A stretch of 64,000 nt of DNA from Camarhynchus parvulus (lineage: Eukaryota; Chordata; Aves; Passeriformes; Thraupidae). Position numbers and translations under genes: made by a program. The DNA lies in the NCBI RefSeq assembly GCF_901933205.1, contig NC_044572.1, forward strand, positions 29,722,501 through 29,786,500. The letters run 5' to 3'. Of this stretch, positions 38,301 to 51,700 are shown in pieces. Below the pieces are notes generated by a model. That model did not search any database and was not told where the DNA came from. It worked only from the letters and a program-made list of their open reading frames with translations. Positions within the stretch are counted from its first letter, which is position 1, and the number at the start of each line of letters is the position of its first letter.

Positions 38301-39985
38301 CCTTTGTCCATGAAGAATTCACATCTATTAATCCTCCCTTGACTCAGCTGGGAACATGGGCACAGCGTAACTGCAGATCCATGGAGCTCTAGCCGCAGTG
38401 ATGCATATCAAATGGAAATAAACTGTCCAGTACAGGGATATTCTCATCAAGACTTCCATCCTCTCAGTGGTAGCCTATGTATCTGAACTAATTCTCACAA
38501 TAAAATGCTCTTTTATGTAGGCAGTCTGGTTTTCCTTGCCTTCTGAGGCCTTACACATAGAGAATATTTCAATAATCACGAAGTCTGCCTCTTGATGTGT
38601 AATGTGACCCAAGCAGCTGCCCTTTAAGTATGAAGTTGCGATTCAAAAGGCATCTTCTTGAAACAAGTAATTGAAACTATATGGCCTCATTCTTGACATT
38701 TGTGGTAGCATACTGGATTTTTATAGGAAACATGAAGGGATGACAGGAAACATTTTCACATGTGGTCATGGAACTCTGAAGGCATTTAGAGAAAACCAGT
38801 TCATAGAGTTCTTGCATATGGAAAACAAACATTTTTTCACATACTTCTCTATGGACAGAAAGTATAATCATCTTGCATCTTTTTTAAGACATATGGCAGT
38901 ATTGAGGAAAAATAACATTACAGTGTTGAATAAATGTAGAAATTTCCAGTATATACTGGGATGTTACCTTTATGACCCATTCAGTCTCAAGATCTGTGTC
39001 TTAAGCTCAGAAACTTGATTTACCTTGAAAAGTGACAAAGACCTTGTGCCAGTCAGTAAGTCCATGTCAGTTTGGATGAAGAGCTATTTCTCCTCACATG
39101 AAATAAAGGACTGCTACAGGAGTGCAAAACAGGAGGCAGCAGGAACAGAACAATTTATTCAGGTCATAGCTTCATAAGGGGGCAGTGCAGCTGGCATTAA
39201 CTACAGTCACTTCTGACCTTCCAAAGTGATTGCCAGGTAGCCAGTTGTAATTTGGTTTGCTGTGGTCGAGGTGTGAAGCTTTAACTCCTGTCTTAGCTCT
39301 TGCAGTGAAAACTACTCAGCTAAGTGGAACAGGGACATATTGAGTGTGACAAAAATGTTGAGGATCTGTCCTGCTTTCTGTGGGTAAAATGTCTTCAGAT
39401 GCTGCAGATCACCAGAGCTTCCCAGCTCTCAGCTCTGTTCATGAACCCTGTCATTAAACAGAGATCTCAGCAAAATGTGTTTGGCCAATATGCATCAGTA
39501 ATTAGCAAAACAAATAGGATGCTTGAATGTGGTAAATTATGGCTATGAAATAACAGAGAAAGTGTTATGGACCCAAATAACATGAATTCATGTGCTGACA
39601 TGCAGTAAATCACTTCTCAAGGCTTGAAGACTTAGCTAATTAAAGCACATTTGGAGGGGAGGAAAAGAAAAGAAAGACACTCTTATTCCAGATTTTAGTA
39701 ATATTAAACACAAGCTGAAGGCTGTTCTTTAGGGCATGGCCAGATAGTGTGAAATACATGCAACACTTTATTAGAGTTGAAAGGAAAGTGAAAACTAATG
39801 ACATTAATGCATTTTTGAGATGACTTCTTAGTGCTTTAGCTTACATCTTATTAACCTTTTGTGGCTGGCAGAGACTGAGATTTGTGTATGAAACATCTTG
39901 AATAAAGAAGCTCATGTTTTAGCTGGAGCTTTGAGACAGCCATGCAGTGCAACTGATAGCTAGTACCAACAGAAAAATGTTCAGC
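35301..39985. other. Intergenic DNA; possible unrecognised gene remnant at 36200-36950
   Basis: No exon of a known gene recognised. Between about 36200 and 36950 the minus strand keeps several consecutive open segments in different frames with protein-like composition (see findings). The remainder is featureless AT-rich DNA. Confidence 0.5.
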
Positions 39986-40550
39986 TGTGGTGGGTTGACC
40001 ATGGCCAGCAGCCAGACACCCTCCCACTCACTGCTGCTCACTCACTTCCTCTTCTCAACAGTGCAGGGGGAGAAAATAGAATTAAAATTCTTGTTGAGGT
40101 ATATCACTTCCAGCTAACATCCAGCTAACATCCCAGGCAAAACATATCTTACTTGGAAAAAAAGAATTTATTTCCAATGAGAATGTATTTATATAATGAA
40201 AAGCAAAAACAAAATATAAATCAGTACTTTCCCCCCTGCTTGCCCATTTTCCCCCAGACTTACTTTACTCCTTCATTTCTACCTCCTATACCTTCTCTTC
40301 ACCCCAAGCAGTACAGGGAGGATGGGCCACGGGAATTTGTGAATAGTCCAGAAGATTTCCTCTCTGCTGCTCCCCTTTCTGCTGCTTCTTACTCCTTACA
40401 ATTTTCTCATTGCTCCAGCACTGGTCCTTTCTGTGGGCTGCAGTCCTTCAGATAAATCAACTTTTGTGTGGCCTGACCACAGACTGCTGTTCCTTCAGAA
40501 AATATCCTCTGACTTTGGAATTGGGTGCTCCGTGGTCTGCAGTGTGGACA
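39986..40550 (-). mobile_element. Degraded solo LTR of an avian endogenous retrovirus, antisense
   Basis: On plus it opens with TGTGGTGGGTTGACC, which is the reverse complement of the 3' end of a common bird LTR family, and continues with family-like blocks: 'agtgcagggggagaaaatag', an A-rich 'aattt' segment, a pyrimidine-rich 'tctacctcctataccttctc' segment, 'agcagtacagggaggatggg', and repeats of the 'gctccagcactggtcctttc' kind followed by 'gggctgcagtccttcag'. The LTR therefore lies on minus. It is shorter than the roughly 1 kb copies I remember, and no internal retroviral genes lie beside it. The 100-codon plus frame at 40153-40455 is inside this LTR and is not a gene. Confidence 0.7.
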
Positions 40551-43504
40551 CCAAATAAAACAATCCAACTGGTAATCCTCCTCTTCTAAATAAGAGCATG
40601 TCTAAAAGCACACAGATAATTGTCACCACTGCACCTGTCTGAACACATTCAGGAAACCAAGAGTTTAACATTTCTGCAAGTGTGTTTCACTTGTTGAAGA
40701 TGAGTCAGTTTTGTGTATGTGGTGCCTTCCATTGAAGGAGAAAAGGACAGAGAAGATCAGCAAGGTGATCCTCCAGTATTTCAATGTTTTTCACAAAATT
40801 GAAAGCGCAGACCAGGGAAGAATTCTTCAGGCTGTCGTGGGTGACCTTGTGCGGTCCTCATACATGTGTAGCTGACCAAGGAACAGCTGATGCTTTCTGG
40901 TTCTGCTCAAAGGTAGAATTTGTTTCAGATCTAGCAATCCTGCCAACATATTTGAAGTATTTCTGAGTTTTTTAGACTTCATGTAGTATGATTTCTGCAC
41001 TTCTGTAATCCACTCATGTGCAACATCAAAAAAAGCAATGGAGAGAGAAGTTACTTGATGGGACAATGAAAAAGTAAGAGAACTGGCTAAGCTCACTTCC
41101 TCTGGGATCATTTGTTCCCTCCTTCTGGTAGGCATCCAGCTTTCCAGATGGGCCAGCTCTCTGATCTGATCACTGTATTACTTTCCTGCTCTCACCTTAC
41201 TTCATGTCATGTCATGTATTTGTTTTCCAGTAAAAAATAATGAAGAGAAATTAAAATGTTTGGGGGATGGGAGAGATGAAATGTATTTCTTTCTAGCTTG
41301 CTCTGCCAAAAAAGAAAGCACATAAATGAAAACAAGGGATCCCAACACAATTTTGCTGTTGTAAAAAGCAATTTTTCATTAAAAAGCAATTTTTTATTTA
41401 AAAAAATATTTCACTGAAATAAGCAAAAAAGCATTTTAATTGCATTTTTGTTGACTCAGACCTGCTGAAGCCAACTGGGCGCTTCCCCACTGATTTCACT
41501 GGTTTGGATGGGGTCTCTCATGAACTAATGATGTGTTGTTGAATTGATGTTTGTTAAAAAGAAGCCAGAACTTTCAGAAACTTTTCCTGAGACTTGTTAT
41601 CTTCCACTCAGTTTTTTTCTACATTTCTTTCATGAATGTATGTATGACATTAAAAGGGATAAGGGAGAGATGAGTACGAGTTTACATTTCCCTTTTCCAG
41701 AACTCGCTTCATTCCTTGTCTGTTGTTTTAATGTACAGCAGGCTCTTGTTGCTTTCAAGATGGAAGCAGCGATTTTCATTATTCTATAGGAAGCGTATTC
41801 ACGGCAAGATCCTTTGAACATTCTCTATTCCAGACGAATGGGGAATAGGAAAAAGCCATGGGATACCACTAGAAAATCAGATTTCATACAATTTTAAAAA
41901 GAAGTCTGTCTTCTTTTTAATCAGTTTCCTGGGATCCTGCTGAGGACCCCTCCTGACATTTTGTCATCTTGTCAAAAATAAATTTTCTTTTGCCTTTGCT
42001 CTGATGGGGGTGGGGCCATTTTTACAGATGGCTTGGTAATGTGAGTAAGAGCCAAGAATAAGGGATAATTATTCATAAATGACATTTCCCACTTCTGTGG
42101 GTTTTCTTGAGCAGGACAGATATTCTAATGTTCAGTTCTAATGACAGGGAAGAATTTATAGTCTCTCTGTCTTATCTCCTGGGAGTGTAAATGCTTTACT
42201 TTCAACTCTTCAAGATGTTTCAGTTTTCTTCAAAAAAAGTCCCTAATGCGTCTTACTTCAATTTTGGCATTTAACTCCAGTCAGCGTTCAGAATCCTGAA
42301 TATGTAAAGACAGAATGTCACATAACTGGAGAGCTGTTTAGTTTTCTAACATGCCTTTCATAACAATCTCCAGGAGCACATAATTTCAAGGATATAATTT
42401 CTTAAGGTTAAGTTGTCCTGGGTATGAAGCATTAGGTCACGCTGCCTGTTTATTTTCAAACCCAGGAGGTGTGTGAGGGGAAGTGTTCCCTTCTGGGACT
42501 CTGTGAAGCAGATACATGGTTAGGGCAAGACAGACAGATGAGTCATAGGTGGGAAACCATCATGATACTGAAGAATTTGACTGTCGCCACTTTTAGTGTT
42601 ACCTCATTTTGAGGAGCCTTCCTCTGCCCACACTGTGCTGTTCACTTCTGACTCATCCTCAGACAGATAAACCTGGAGCCTGTTGAACTAGAGCAGAGAA
42701 TATTTCACATTTCTAGGCACATGCAGCTCTCAGGACTGAGTACAGCTGTTTTCTCCTTCAAGATGTGTAGATTTAACAGCCAAATTAGACCACAGGGAAT
42801 CAGATGAACGAAGGTTTAACCTTGTGACTTCATTTTGTAGCTCATTGACTGGAGACATGTTGGGAAGCCAACAGAGATTTTTATGATTCTCTAAGAATGT
42901 CTTCACAAGGTCTTCAGAGAAGACTTCAGGAAGCCTGGAAAGTCCTTGCAGGCTGAGCACCTTCTCTGTAAACTGTCAGTCATGTCTCATCTATTGCTCC
43001 AACCAAAAGCCTGTCTTTTGTCTTACGGCATGATACCCACTAATGGGTTGAGAATGGTCTAAGTCTCAACGATGATAAATAAGGGACAGGAACCAGGGCA
43101 CTGTATAAACTTGTTACTGAAAAGTGAATTCAATAGAAGAGCAATCTCTGCCTCTCTCTTTCCTTTAAAGGAAATGGTGCATCAGGAATTAAAAGACCCT
43201 GTGACAGCTACAGAGGGACTTTTCTTACTTGTGCACAAGGAACTTGGGATCTCATGTGAAAATGTTATCTCACCTGGCAGACCCAGAAAAGTCCCGAGAG
43301 TTTCCAGTAATTTATAGACAGCATTGGTAAAATTGACTGAAGAGCCGTGGGAAAATGGATGCAGTCTTTTGTATCTTCAAACAATTTCAAAGAAAAATAC
43401 AGGGTATTGTCACCGTTAATTTTGAAGGGGAACTCAGGCAGAACAAGAGAAATACCCGCTTCTCCATTCCAAGGCATGACTCATATAACTTTCTTTTCTG
43501 TCCC
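40551..43504. other. Intergenic DNA, no gene seen
   Basis: No exon or repeat family recognised. A low-complexity patch at 41361-41450 repeats AAAAAGCAATTTTT-like units. Confidence 0.55.
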
Positions 43505-43854
<350 letters not shown>

Positions 43855-45093
43855 ATTATTTAATGTAATCCTTTCTTTCTAATATAAAAAATAAAACCCC
43901 GCTACACAATTGGCTGTGTTCACTGCACTGTGATATTCTTTTAAATGATGAAAACCCAAGGCATCCAGAATGCCTTGTTCTCCTAATTTAAAATATTTTT
44001 CCTACACAAAGTACCTGTAGAGTTCAACTTCTGTAATATAATCATCCTGATTAATGAAAAATGCATACATGGTGCTCTACCAGATATGCCATCTTTTATT
44101 CTGTAAAAAAATCTTAGAACTATTTTCAAGGAAAAGGATATGGCTGAAAAAATAAAAGAACCAGAGAGTCATGGGCTACATTATCTCTGTGCGAATGGGG
44201 ATTTTCATCACTCTTTCAAAGCCTGCTTCCTACAGAACGTGATATCACCACCTGTTAAGCACATGGAGATTGTATGAAGGAAGAGTTTATTCAGTGTTTA
44301 GTGAATTAGCTGCTCATAAGAGGAGGCACAACAAGGATGCATTGCTCAGGAAATATGTGTAGTAAAGACAACCACAAAGGAAGTAAAGGTACCTACTCCT
44401 CTGGTGCCCATAATGCTCTTTACTGCTAAAACACCAGCTCTGCTTCAGTGCTCGCTACAACTCTGGCCCTTTAGCTCTCTCTGTCAACCAAACACTCAAT
44501 TATGGAATTCCCTGGATTCATGAAAATGTGTGTATAAGGGGCTGGATTTCCCCATAGCTACCTTTCACATCACTTTATTACCAACAAATGCCATTCAGTA
44601 TTGCCATGAGACAAAATACCCATCAGTAACCCGGGTCTGGTTAGCATTCTGCAATGTTTCCTGACCAGTTCCTTTGAAACATCAACAGGCACATTATGGT
44701 ATTGCAGAAATGGACTATTTTACACTGATTCTGAAATACAGTTGTTTTAAATGCAGGCATTAAGAAAGGTTTTTCACATTTATTGGTGAGGTACAGTGAT
44801 TGCCTCTTTCCTGGATAATGAGAGAAGGCTCTATTGTACAGGTTTGAAGTAACAGGGTTTTTTAAACAACTTAATTTTGCTCTAAAAATATTTACTGGTT
44901 GTTCCTAAGAAAATATCTCTACCCTAAGTGATAGTGTGCTTAGTATAATATACCTATAGGTAATATTAAGCTCAGTACTGTGGCTGCAGTAGACAGCAAA
45001 GCTAAATCACAGCTTTGTTGCTGGCAGTCCCTGAGAGAGCTCCTAGGTCTGGTAGCCTTCTTCAGGTGCCCTGTAATTTTGTTCAGCTATATC
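43855..45093. other. Intergenic DNA, no gene seen
   Basis: Nothing recognised between the CTTT repeat and the solo LTR. Confidence 0.55.
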
Positions 45094-45348
45094 TGTCCTG
45101 ATTTCAGCTGAATTAATCTTCTTCTTAGTAGATGGCACAGTGCTGTGGTTTTGGGTTTGATATGAGAAAAATGTTGATAACGCTGTTGATGTAGTTGCTG
45201 CTAAATGGTGCTTACCCTCAGCCAAGGGCTTTGAAGTTTCCCATGCTCTGCCAGTGAGAAGGTGTACAAAAGTTGGGAAGAAGCGCAGCCAGGACTGCCG
45301 GCTTGAACTGGCCAAAGGGATAGTCATGTCATGGGATGTCACGTTCAG

Positions 45349-45356
45349 TATATAAA
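45349..45356 (+). promoter_or_regulatory. TATA box of the solo LTR
   Basis: TATATAAA sits at the place where this LTR family carries its core promoter, about 255 bases from the LTR start and following the 'gtcatgggatgtcacgttca' segment. Transcription, if any, would start near 45380 and run rightward. There is no evidence that it is active. Confidence 0.5.
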
Positions 45357-45483
45357 CTGGGAGGAATTGGCTGGGATGAGCCAATTGCTGCTCAGGGACA
45401 AGCTGTGTGTTGGTCAGTGGGTGGTGAAATATTGTCTTGTGCAGAATTCATCTTTCTTGGGTTTTATTTCTCTCCGTCTCTTG

Positions 45484-45597
45484 CATTATCATAATTCTCA
45501 ATATCATTATCAGTCATTATCATTATCAATCATTATCATTATCATTATCATTATCATTATCATTATCATTATCATTATCATTATCATTATCATCACT
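45484..45597. repeat. (CATTAT)n hexanucleotide array inside the LTR
   Basis: Ten perfect CATTAT units at 45531-45590, preceded by four looser ones. Other copies of the LTR family carry a shorter ATT/ATC-rich tract at this place as I remember it, so the array probably grew inside the LTR. Each unit holds TTATC, that is GATAA on minus, giving about fourteen GATA-type sites in about 110 bp. Confidence 0.9.
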
Positions 45598-45776
45598 ATT
45601 ATTTTTAATGTTGTTTTTATTATTGTACTATATTTGTTTCAATCATTACACTGGACTTACCTCAACCCCTGAGTTTTTACTTGTGTTTTTAAAATTCTCC
45701 TGCCCGTCCCACCGAGTGGGAGAGGGTGAGTGAGTGGCTGCGTGAGCTCAGTTACTGGCTGGGGTTAAACCGCGGC

Positions 45777-48700
45777 CCGTCCCGTCTTCGAGAAGCTGTG
45801 CCCTGAGAAAATGGAGCAGCCAGCAGAGGGCAATGAAGGTCAGTTTTTAGAGAAGTTACATAAAACAATCTCAAAGTGGTCGAAAATGCAGGGCAAAAGG
45901 GTCAAACGAGCATGTTGTGAACGGCTGCTATACATCCATTTCCACTAATTACTATGAGACCCAAGTGAACCCTTGTGGTCATGTGATCTAGAAACCTCCT
46001 TTTTAACAGCCACAATGCAGCTCCTTATTTATGACAATGGAGTTAATAGTCATTTCAACAGGGGGGAAAAAAACCCAGTAAAAATTATACTCTTCTAAAA
46101 TAGGACAAACAGCTTAAACCAATAGCCAATAAACCCACAGTTTCTCATATAAATTCTATTTTATTGGTCTGTTCTGGACAGCAGTTGTTTTGTTTAAGTT
46201 GGTAACAGGTCGTTTTTCCCAAGACAATTAGGTGCTTGGATGAAAAAGAGAGGTCCAGAGAAGTCAGCTGTTGCTCAGATCAGACAAAAAAAAAAAAGCT
46301 TCCCTCAGTCAGACTCAAAGCTCTTTATCACAGCTCTTAATCCCATATGCAAGGAATAATGTGAATTTATAGTAAAGAACAATCTTTTTGACTTGGGTGA
46401 CATCTGCTAGGGATGTAACTTTTATCTAGGCAGTTGGGCAAGCCAAGAGAAAGCAAGCTGTGTGACTTGCCTCTGACAATCTTTTTGAGCCTGATTGTAG
46501 CTCTAGGTGCCAAAATTTTTTAAACTGATCTCTTGACATTACTACGCTAACCAAAGAACAGCTTAATAGCAGGAAATGCCTGGAGTGTTAGTGGGAAATT
46601 GTATTTATTTATTCTGTGGAAGATCCTAAAGGAGCCCTTCAGGAGTGGGACCCTGTTGCAGCTCTGCTGTGCTGCAGAGAAAAGCTCCTGCGTGCTGTAG
46701 ATTGGGTTTCACTGCTGTATGTGCCACATCAGCTTGGCTATCCTGGGCATGGGGCTTGGCTTTTCTGCACTGAGCTTTCTTGCACCTCAAAAAAGGATTA
46801 GTAATTTCTGCATGTAAAGTGCTGTGGCTGAAATGACTATATAAAAGCTAGGTTATGTTTTTGATACAGGATAGAAGAGAGAAAGCAATACTGCTCGTAT
46901 GAATTTTATGAATATTTATGAATGTTGTGAGTCCAAGAGAAAGATCCTGGGCTGTTTCAGTGAAATTATCTTTGCCTCCTAAACTTTCAGCAGAAACTGG
47001 GAGCTATAATTTTCTGGGTAAAATTTCTTTCAGAGCATTCAGAGTAACAGAGTCTAGCAAGTATACTATAGGAGGCAAAAAAGAGAAAAGAATACTCATT
47101 GTAAAAATAAAAAATAAAATAAAGCAAAATAGAACCTTGCAACGATGACGTGATTTTTGAATAGTCATGAGAAGGAAGAACAAAGTCCTAGAGGAAGAGG
47201 AGAGGTGAGCCACCCAACTTGTGCTCCCAGCAGAGGTTCCTGGGTGGGATGCAATTGGCTGGTGGTAAGTGCCCTAATGTTTCTAGCTATTAACAGTAAT
47301 GATAATTTGAACAAAAGCTCTCAGTGACTGTGTGTGCTTATTTCAGAAAGAATACAGGACATGTTACACTGTGTCAGACACAACAGGCAGATGCTAATAA
47401 GTACCTGTTTGCGTATGAGATAATTTTTGCTTCTGGGTTTCTATGACATCTCATCAGCTGATATCCAGAAGTCTGGCTGGCGCCAGATCGGACGCCAGGT
47501 GGGGTCTGCCTGAAAGATGGCAAATATTTGACTTGGTGCTGATGAGGTGGATTTCAGTCACGGCTCTCTGTCCTCATCAAGAGGATTGTGGCAGAGGTAG
47601 TGGGTGTGTTTGAACCCTGTCAAGTCTTCTTTCAATGGCTGCTGTGTTTTGCTTGTTCACTTGTCTGATCATTTGGATGCAACCAAGAAGTTCTGTTCAC
47701 GTGGGCACAACTGAAGTGCAACCAGAGTGGCTCTGCTCAGGGTTAGAGATGCTGTTCCCAGAGGCACAATACCTCCTGCAGGGTAGGAGCCAGTCCCCTT
47801 GCAGGAGGAGTTGCTGGGGCTTCTTTTTGACAAATGGAGTCTCCTGCAGGTGTGCAGTGGAGGGCAGCCTGCCTGCACTTTCCCTCTGCTGGGGCTGACT
47901 CCTCTCCTGGGTGATGGGGGCCAGCTGAGGATTGCAGGAGGGCAGGGCTGCCCCAGTTTAGCTGCTGTGCAGTGCTCTAATGGAGTCAGTGCACCGTAAT
48001 GCAGCAGCACTTCTGCCAGGCTGACGTACTCTGCCAGCGCACATTAAGTGAAATCAGTGAGCACAATAGTGGTAGGCAAGTCACAAATAAATTATATTCA
48101 TAGGCTTTAAATATTTTATTTTTTTTTCCTGAGGCTAAGAGGGGTGGTAATTCAGTCTCTTATGTCTCTCCCACAACACTGACTTTCATCCAGCTACTCC
48201 TAATAATTTGAGGGCAGATTTTAGACATTAAAGAAAAATGTCAGCATTCATTGTTACCTACTTAAGTGTGTAAAATAAAAATCCTCATATTCTCACCCAT
48301 TAAATTAATCACTAGGTGGTTTTATTTCACTTTCCTGTGTTGAACTGTAGGAGAAAGAGGAAATTGCTGAAATATTTTCTCTCTTCTTTTTTCTCCTTTG
48401 TCCTGAGGTGTTCACATATTGGAGTGAAATGAAGGCACTGATCTAGAAATAGTCAACCTTTCCTACTCTTTCTCCCCTCACACACATTTTTTTCCGCAGT
48501 CAGACCAGCATCAGCTATTTGGAGGGTGGAGTGGACCAGCAGCTCCCAGAAAGGGTTCAGAGCCAGGGGAGTGTGGCAGTGGCCTCCTGGGACCACTGCA
48601 GCAGGGTGTGGGCGAGATGGAGGGCAGCTGAGCCCTGCACAGGCTCGTTGTGTGGGTATTTAAGCACAGCAGCACCCCAGCAGGGCTTTGTGGCTGGTAT

Positions 48701-51700
48701 ATATCTCATCATATATCATATATTATCACCTTTGAGCTGCATGCAGATCAGATACTATGGCCAGGCAGTCCCTGTGCCCAGCTTTTCATAAGAGAGCCTG
48801 TAATAGTAAAGAAATGAACAAGATTTTGAATTCCTACGAGTTTATAACAAAAGTGCAAGTGCTGAAAACATTGGGAAGCATACTCGGAAGAAAGTGACAG
48901 TTTGAGGCTTTCCAAAAAGCAAGATTAAAAGTTTTAAAACTTGTGACAGAATCACAAATTCTTGAGGTTTTTTTCTTTCTCTACCATTCCTGCTTTGGCT
49001 TGGGTGAATCATGCCCCATCCCTATTTTAGATGTGGAGAGTATTTTCTGAATCCTTTTAAAAGTGATCAATTAGCACTTACTTTCCCTCTGAAACAGAAT
49101 ATTAAGATTCTTTCTTAGCTCATAAGAACAAAGTTAGGCATTTTAAAGAGAGGATGAGAAAAAAAACCCAGAATAAATAATAATATTTTTAAAATAATGA
49201 ATTGTTGATTATTTTTTTATTCAAATACCTGAAAATGAAAGCTTAATTTATTTTTTGAGTCATTTTGTGCCGCTGCAGCCAGAGTAAAAGGCATTCAATT
49301 GAATGAGATAGAATAACAAAAATACCCAGAAGAACAGTTGATCACAGACATAAAAAAAGGTTTTCTGCTCTCTGTATTACAGAAAAATTAAGTTGAGAGT
49401 TGTGAAGGAAAACTTCTTAAGGGAATGGATTTGTTAACATTGGAAGTTTAACTTCTTAAATGCTTTTCATCTTTAAAGAACAAATGCTTACTGCTGTGCA
49501 AGAATCAGCTACAGCATTTTTACTGTTTTCAACAAGAAAATTGTATGGTTTGTAAGTAGAAAGAAACAAGATCTAGAGAGGTAAAAATATTTTGTAACCA
49601 TGCCACAATAAGAGCTAGAAGTGAATTGGAATTTTTTTAACCTGGCAATATTCATAGTCAAACATAATCATTTTATTTGCAGTTTATCTGTAACCTCCTA
49701 CAGAAAGCAGCAGTGCATACATCGTTTAAAAGGAAACTGCATGTTCTTGGTTTAGGCTTATTATGTTTTACAATGTACTTTTACATTGAGAAAGTTTTGT
49801 GTTTCTTAATAGTGAATTACAACACGTCTTCTTAGCTGAGAGAAATTGCCCACTTTCTGCTGAAAGGGTCAAAAGTAAACTGGAAATTTCCATGTTGATA
49901 AGGAAGCCTGAAAGCAAAAAATATTATACATGAGGTAATGCAAAATGCATGTTGCTGTGACAGGCTCTTAGCCAGAGCTGTTCTGAGCTGATCCTACCTT
50001 TATTCTGCCCTGCTCTCTCCTTTCCCATCTTTTTCTTCTTTCCCATTCTTCATTGCTCCAAACCTAAGGATGGCCAGATATGAAATGCTGCCAGTCACGA
50101 CTCCTAAGCTTCAAAAGGATCTCTCATAAGCAGTGACAGAGGCTCTTTTGTGCAGCTTTTGGAAGTGGCTCTGGCTGCTTCCACGCAGGCAGGGAGCTGC
50201 GGAGCTCCTCTTCACTGCAGCCTCTCCATGCACCATCTGGATGTCGGAGGGAGTTTTGTGTATCTTTCCCCCAAGGCTTCAGGCGAGGTAAGGCTGCAGT
50301 CAGTGCCGTGGTCTGCAGGGACACATCATTATAGATGAATGAGTACAAAGAAATGGGCCTCTGCATTTTGGTCCATGTCCCCAAAAGGTACTTTTGGCCG
50401 TGTGTTTTGCCAGCTAAGTAATCTTAAAACTACAGGAAACATGCTAAACTTGTGCTGAATTCATCACCAAATGGATGCATCACCATGGGTACCGTAACAG
50501 AAAACTGTGAAAAGCAAAATAAATAGAGGTAATGCTAAAATATTTCGTTTAATACCATTGTCATGGGTTTCTGAGGGTCAGTAAATAGACTTTTCTTTCT
50601 GTGAAGGGATTTTATAGGAACTGTCAGCTTGATTTCTCAAGGCTTTGCTATAATTTTTCGTGTCTTGCTCTGTGAAAATGTGAGTGCAAAATTCTGCTAT
50701 ACCAACAGGTCAGTTAATACTGCTTAGCAAGGGGCAGACAATCTGTCAAGTGCAAGAGCCAGGGAGAGGTGACCCTTGTCTTTTGAGCAAGTGATACAAA
50801 TTGGGTGAGAAGGCATCATAAGAGCAGCCACAGTCAGTCAAAGCTTTGATCTGTTTAATTCAGTAGTTTGTAAGCTAAGGCGGCTAACAGGGAATACTTG
50901 GCATGAGGATAAAGCACAGTGTAAATACAGAAACTGTCTTTCTGTAATACAGCTCATGAGCTGGGAGAGATGGAAGAGAGTCACTGAATGAAAATCAGGC
51001 TGTGAAAATCCTCATGCCTCTTTTGCAGTACAGAATTCTATGTTGGCTGTGATTTACTCCTATGCAGAAAGATAGCATTTATCAATGGCTAGGCCAAGGG
51101 CAAACCTTGCATTTACCTTCTCTCTGCTTTCTGGCAGCTGAAGTTCAGCACCACTGCTCTCTGGGGCCAGGGGCTCCCCGAGGCAGGTGCAGTGTCTTTC
51201 AGTGTGTCAGCAGCAGAGTGCCAGCTCTCCCTGGGGCAGTCACACACTCCTGTTCACCACTGTTTCTTCCACTCCACAGCCCCAGAAGACCTCACCTCTC
51301 ATCAGTGGCTCCTGGTATCCATGCCTCTCTAGATCATGTGACTCAAGTTTCTGGTTTTGGTGTCAGTGTAAGTGACTGCGAATGTAGGAGTAAAGTGAAC
51401 CTTCTGTAGTGACTTAGATGTGATTACTGATCACTAATAAAGCTGGGAATACATTTTTGAGAAAGAAGCAACAATCAAGAAAGAAAACTGTCCTGGGGAA
51501 CTCTCATGCCCCTACTTGTGGGTCTGAGGGATCTGTGAAGCTGTAAAGCTGGTGACCACTTCAGGTCCCCTGCCCAAAGAAGAAGTATACAGGCAGGGAA
51601 AGTTTCTTGCACAGTTTCTTGGGTTATTATTACATTATTTTCACGTGTGTTTCATGAGTGGAAGCACTTTGGGATGTACTTTCTAATATTTTAACTAAAG

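Larger units (their letters stand above)
45094..45776 (+). mobile_element. Solo LTR of an avian ERV (probably ERVL-like)
   Basis: It starts 'tgtcctgatttcagctg', the decayed form of the TGTCCTGGTTTCGGCTGGGA start of a common bird LTR family. It continues with family blocks around 'atgagaaaaatgttgataac', 'ggccaaagggatagtcatgt', the TATA box region, 'ctgctcagggacaagctg', 'tggtcagtgggtggtgaaat', an expanded hexanucleotide array, and the end 'tggctggggttaaacc' at 45759-45771. No retroviral coding sequence is adjacent, so it is a solo LTR left after recombination. A clear target duplication was not seen. The ERVL assignment rests on memory of the family. Confidence 0.8.

Noticed and set aside
40153..40455. 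100-codon plus-strand open frame
   Set aside because: It lies inside the antisense LTR remnant at 39986-40550.
45331..45733. Plus-strand open frames with poly-isoleucine or S-L repeats
   Set aside because: They come from the CATTAT array inside the solo LTR.
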